This document shows positions 51,657-54,390 of a stretch of DNA of 54,390 bases, piece by piece (the first letter of the stretch is position 1; each line of letters starts with the position of its first letter). The DNA lies in contig JAFLBZ010000032.1 of assembly GCA_017303715.1 (NCBI GenBank), forward strand, positions 1 to 54,390, written 5' to 3'. The stretch is from Rhodothermia bacterium (lineage in GTDB: Bacteria > Bacteroidota > Rhodothermia > Rhodothermales > UBA2364). Under the pieces are notes generated by a model. The model saw only the letters and a program-made list of their open reading frames with translations, was not told where the DNA came from and searched no databases. The translations under genes were made by a program, and so were the position numbers.

Positions 51657-52613
51657 TTAAACCCCTACATGATGAGGGCGGTTTTTCGTTTGGATAATCT
51701 CGGCGGCAATGCTTACCGCAATTTCCATCGGGGTTTTGGAATGAATGGGCAATCCGATGGGGGTGCGGATTTCAGACAACATCTTTGGGGAGAAGCCATC
51801 TTTTTTAAGTTTTTGGAGGAGCGTTTTCATTTTGGTAGCACTCCCCAAAACCCCGAAGTAGGCGAATTTCCGTCCTAAAAGTTGGCGCATCACCAATTCG
51901 TCCGTTGCAAAGCCAAACGTCATGACCACCACATACGCCTGATCACATTCCGGAAGGTACTGCGCTATTGCGTTATAATCCGCAATGGTGATTTGGTCGG
52001 CAAAGTGGTTTTCGGCAATGGTATTCAGGTCAGGACGGTTATCAAAAAGATGCACAAAGAACCCAAGCCGCGACATCAATTCCGACAATGCCAATCCGCA
52101 GTGCCCCCCGCCAATCAATAGGAGTAGCGGTCGCTGATCCAAATTTTCGGTGTATGTGAAATCCCTTCCTTCTTGTGAAAAATCATGGGTTGAGGTTGGG
52201 GACTCTTCCAGAAAATGTAATCCTGTTGGGCGAACAGATAAGCCACCACAACGGTTTTTTACGCCATTGGCTATTTTTATTATAGCCCCTAAGTCTTTAT
52301 ATAACAATGGCAAGGAAACAATGGTCTGTTCGCCAGAGCAAATCATCCCACTGGCTTCAGGCGCATTTTTCCGGTGAACTTGCCTGCGAAGTTTTACCAC
52401 GCCATCGCTTTCTTTTTGTGCCCTCACTGCCGTCACCATGTTCATTTCCATCAGTCCACCACCAATACTCCCCCAAAGGTCATCGTCCGTTACAGCCATT
52501 TTAAAGCCAACCCGTCCGGGGCTACTTCCTAAACTCTGAACCACCACCAATAAGGTTACAGGGCGGTGTATCATGAGGGCATCAACAATTTTCTGCCAAA
52601 AAGCAGTATCCAT
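51657..52613 (-). CDS. xdhC: XdhC/CoxI-family molybdenum-enzyme maturation protein
   Basis: The 318-aa protein has VVQSLGSSPGRVGFKMAVTD near the N-terminus, GSIGGGLMEMN, and the C-terminal Rossmann-like half (RPLLLLIGGGHCGLALSELM, HLFDNRPDLNTIAENHFADQ, YFGVLGSATKMKTLLQKL). XdhC binds molybdopterin and inserts the sulfurated cofactor into xanthine dehydrogenase-type enzymes. No target enzyme gene is in the window. Operon with the upstream methyltransferase (13-base gap). Confidence 0.88.
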   Translation of the reverse strand: MDTAFWQKIVDALMIHRPVTLLVVVQSLGSSPGRVGFKMAVTDDDLWGSIGGGLMEMNMVTAVRAQKESDGVVKLRRQVHRKNAPEASGMICSGEQTIVSLPLLYKDLGAIIKIANGVKNRCGGLSVRPTGLHFLEESPTSTHDFSQEGRDFTYTENLDQRPLLLLIGGGHCGLALSELMSRLGFFVHLFDNRPDLNTIAENHFADQITIADYNAIAQYLPECDQAYVVVMTFGFATDELVMRQLLGRKFAYFGVLGSATKMKTLLQKLKKDGFSPKMLSEIRTPIGLPIHSKTPMEIAVSIAAEIIQTKNRPHHVGV

Positions 52614-52626
52614 AAAGGTCTTTGTT

Positions 52627-53265
52627 TTAGGATTTGAAGTTGCTCAATGATATACCATTTTCAGGAGTATGGAGATAGGTATAAATCCAATGCCGTTGAT
52701 CCGAAGCAAGAATGGCTTTATCTAAGCGAAACACACCACTTTCCATAAGCACAGAGTGGCATGTTGGATTGTAATAAATGACCATCAAGGGTCGGTCTTC
52801 ACGCAACAAAGAAGCCGTGAGATGTTGGGCAACACATCGCATTACCTTTTCGGGAAATGGATTAAAAAAATAGACATGCGTAAAACGGTCAAAATCCATA
52901 AAAAGGGCGGCATCTGCATGATGTATAAAAATGTCCTTGTTCAAAATTTGCATGTTCCGGCGGGCAATATCTACCAATTTGTCAGAAAGCTCCACACCTT
53001 CCACAGTCCCGAATCCGGCTTTTTTGAACAATAATAAGGTTGCTCCTTTGCCACAACCAAGGTCTATAATGGCTTCCTGTTTGTGCGGTTTTATGGTTTT
53101 TAGGAGTTTTTTCAACTCCGGTAACTCGGCAGAAGACTCATACCAATACCCATTCTCAAACGGTATGCCTGTTTCGTCATTGTACATACTGGCCATAAGG
53201 TCTATACCACGTTGGGTGTGGATTGCCGTGTTGATTTTTCTAATCAGGCGTTGAAAAAAGCCCAT
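52627..53265 (-). CDS. Class I SAM-dependent methyltransferase
   Basis: The 212-aa protein has the motif I EAIIDLGCGKGATLLLF, acidic residue in VEGVELSDKLVDIA, and motif IV-like FTHVYFFNPFPEKV. Substrate unknown; the NPFP in place of DPPY/NPPY argues against DNA adenine methylation. First gene of a unit with xdhC. Confidence 0.82.
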   Translation of the reverse strand: MGFFQRLIRKINTAIHTQRGIDLMASMYNDETGIPFENGYWYESSAELPELKKLLKTIKPHKQEAIIDLGCGKGATLLLFKKAGFGTVEGVELSDKLVDIARRNMQILNKDIFIHHADAALFMDFDRFTHVYFFNPFPEKVMRCVAQHLTASLLREDRPLMVIYYNPTCHSVLMESGVFRLDKAILASDQRHWIYTYLHTPENGISLSNFKS

Positions 53266-53311
53266 CCTACTCCTTACTTTGTAGGTTCTTTTGTGTTGAT
53301 CCTCCCAAGAT

Positions 53312-53818
53312 ATGACAAATACGTTCTTTTATTATGTAGAATCTCCAATTGGCTTGCTTGAACTGCGGGCAGATTCCGAGAAGGTCACCGCTATCTATTT
53401 TGACGGTGGGAAGGGCGCTTCTACAGTTCGACAGCCCCAAAGTAACGTGCAACCGCCGCCAATCAGGTTGGCGACAGAGGAACTCCATGCCTATTTTTCG
53501 GGTCATCTAAAAACGTTCACCTTTCCAATGCAACAAATAGGAACGGCTTTTCAGCAGAAGGTTTGGGAAGAACTGACCCACATTCCATATGGCGAGACGC
53601 TTTCGTATTTGGAACTTTCGAGGAGAATTGGGGACGTAAAAGCAATTAGGGCCGTAGGAACCGCCAATGGTCGGAATAACCTGAGTATTGTTGTGCCTTG
53701 CCATCGGGTGATTGGTCAAAATGGTCAATTAACGGGTTATGGAGGCGGATTGTGGCGGAAAGATTGGCTCCTGAAGCATGAGGCCAAATGGGCAAAAGGC
53801 GTACTTACATTGTTTTAA
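53312..53818 (+). CDS. ogt: Methylated-DNA-protein-cysteine methyltransferase
   Basis: The 168-aa repair protein has the active-site motif VVPCHRVIGQNGQL with the acceptor Cys, preceded by PYGETLSYLELSRRIG and AVGTANGRNN, all typical of Ogt/MGMT. It transfers O6-methyl groups from guanine to its Cys and is inactivated. Start ATG at 53312; divergent from the methyltransferase gene. Confidence 0.92.
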   Translation: MTNTFFYYVESPIGLLELRADSEKVTAIYFDGGKGASTVRQPQSNVQPPPIRLATEELHAYFSGHLKTFTFPMQQIGTAFQQKVWEELTHIPYGETLSYLELSRRIGDVKAIRAVGTANGRNNLSIVVPCHRVIGQNGQLTGYGGGLWRKDWLLKHEAKWAKGVLTLF

Positions 53819-54208
53819 ACGTTCGAATAGTTCACCCTCGGCCTCCTCGTTCGCACGGCAAGCCAATATGAAGGTCATCTCAATGTGCGTTCTGGGCTAA
53901 TCAAAGTGTTCATTGATAAACGCATAAGGTCTATTTTATTGAGGTTGCCCTTAGCTTGCATGAGTTTTATACAATACCTATTTATGGAATTCTGCACTTT
54001 CAGCAAATAAATACAAATGTTTTAAAGAAAGCATCATGCTATAAGCTAATGGCGCTGTAAATAAGCCTCGGTAACGAGTTTACGAAGCATTTCGTATTCT
54101 TTGGAACTGTGTTTTCGAGGATTTTCAGGATTCCAAGCTATGACGATTCTTGAAGGGTGTACGACAAGGTAATACACAGACTTTAACAACACATTATACT
54201 GAAGTTGT
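53819..54208. other. Gene-free stretch next to an IS end
   Basis: About 390 bases downstream of ogt show no convincing gene. A 68-codon open frame (54046-54252) overlaps the transposase end in another frame and looks like chance. The IS border should lie somewhere within this stretch; I could not see its terminal repeat. Confidence 0.5.
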
Positions 54209-54390
54209 CTAGAGTTTAGTTTTAGCGTGTATTTTTCGAGCGAAAATAACAAAAGAGGCGATTAGTAACCATGTAAACCAATGTTGAGCTTTGGTTTCAA
54301 AGCGGACTAACACGTTTTTGAATCCATCTAACCACGCAAAACTATGTTCGATTACACTGCGGGCTTTGTACAACTGTGGATCAAAATAAT
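54209..54390 (-). CDS. IS5-family-type transposase, C-terminal part, cut by window edge
   Basis: Read from position 54388 on the minus strand, 60 residues precede the stop at 54211-54209: YFDPQLYKARSVIEHSFAWL, then DGFKNVLVRFETKAQHWFTW, then LLIASFVIFARKIHA. YKARSVIE is the Y-x2-R-x3-E signature around the third catalytic acidic residue of DDE transposases, and FAWLDGFK with RFE is typical of IS5/IS1031-like ends. The N-terminal part lies outside the window. The short tail is complete, so the gene may be intact. Confidence 0.78.
   Translation of the reverse strand, partial: YFDPQLYKARSVIEHSFAWLDGFKNVLVRFETKAQHWFTWLLIASFVIFARKIHAKTKL

Noticed and set aside
54046-54252. 68-codon minus-strand open frame next to the transposase end
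   Set aside because: It overlaps the clearly coding transposase C-terminus in another frame and shows no recognisable pattern, though its last part is not obviously random.

Overview
The window looks like chromosomal DNA of a member of the Bacteroidota/Rhodothermota/Chlorobiota group. The evidence is the rpmB-rpmG-DUF4295 ribosomal trio, an ECF sigma / FecR anti-sigma / TonB receptor set, DUF3109 and WbqC-like proteins, a CruF-type carotenoid hydratase and a UbiA-family enzyme. A Rhodothermia-like lineage is my best guess, but no 16S gene is present and the genus cannot be fixed. Most genes are of ordinary core type with moderate GC; only about 360-5040 is clearly AT-rich.

Layout. 1-5400 is a mobile region. 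An IS transposase fragment runs off the left edge. Next comes a three-cassette, integron-like array (serine hydrolase; unknown 267-aa protein; PaeR7I/XhoI-type restriction-modification pair), separated by attC-like inverted-repeat sites. The 3' remnant of a tyrosine integrase lies at the far end, with a possible attI. 5484-6521 holds three tRNAs (Cys, Arg, Pro) and three small ribosomal-protein genes, one of them only 57 aa. 6631-13445 has a Nudix hydrolase, a secreted coiled-coil protein, a CocE-like hydrolase and a YuaF/flotillin pair. 14052-16555 is a cobalamin-riboswitch operon (BtuB-like receptor plus a BFD-like ferredoxin). 16741-19873 has an M1 peptidase and two predicted outer-membrane proteins. 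20063-28484 is a long plus-strand run: PLP dehydratase, UbiA prenyltransferase, sulfite-oxidase-like protein, ECF sigma / FecR / TonB receptor, holA. 28617-34099 has a second ECF sigma with a putative anti-sigma gene, a MEMO-like protein, rpoN with a DUF3109 gene, and ruvB. 34218-38207 has an HtrA-like lipoprotein protease, pyrophosphatase, acyl-ACP desaturase and an AIM24 protein. 38902-42835 is a trp cluster (trpG, two small paralogous lipoproteins, trpD, trpC, trpF). 43126-47670 has a GNAT protein, a WbqC-like protein and a carotenoid cluster (cruF, crtB, acyltransferase). 47894-53818 has an SH3 protein, mutS2, xdhC, a methyltransferase and an alkyltransferase. The C-terminal end of an IS5-type transposase runs off the right edge.

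The strongest unusual signal is the cassette array. In each of three units the first 8-9 bases after the crossover GTT are the exact reverse complement of the start of that unit's own trailing site. This is the hallmark of integron cassettes. The recognisable integrase is only a degraded C-terminal piece, read in the same direction as the cassettes, with the possible attI beyond its 3' end. A scan by eye found no CTCGAG in the 54 kb, the site predicted for the cassette-borne enzyme, against roughly 13 expected by chance.

Other points of note are a dispersed element of about 260-280 bp with 14-bp terminal inverted repeats (two full and two partial copies), a short motif repeated in three convergent intergenic regions, a transposase whose frame is restored across a run of nine A, two lipoprotein genes inside the trp cluster, and a terminator between a sigma gene and its putative anti-sigma gene.
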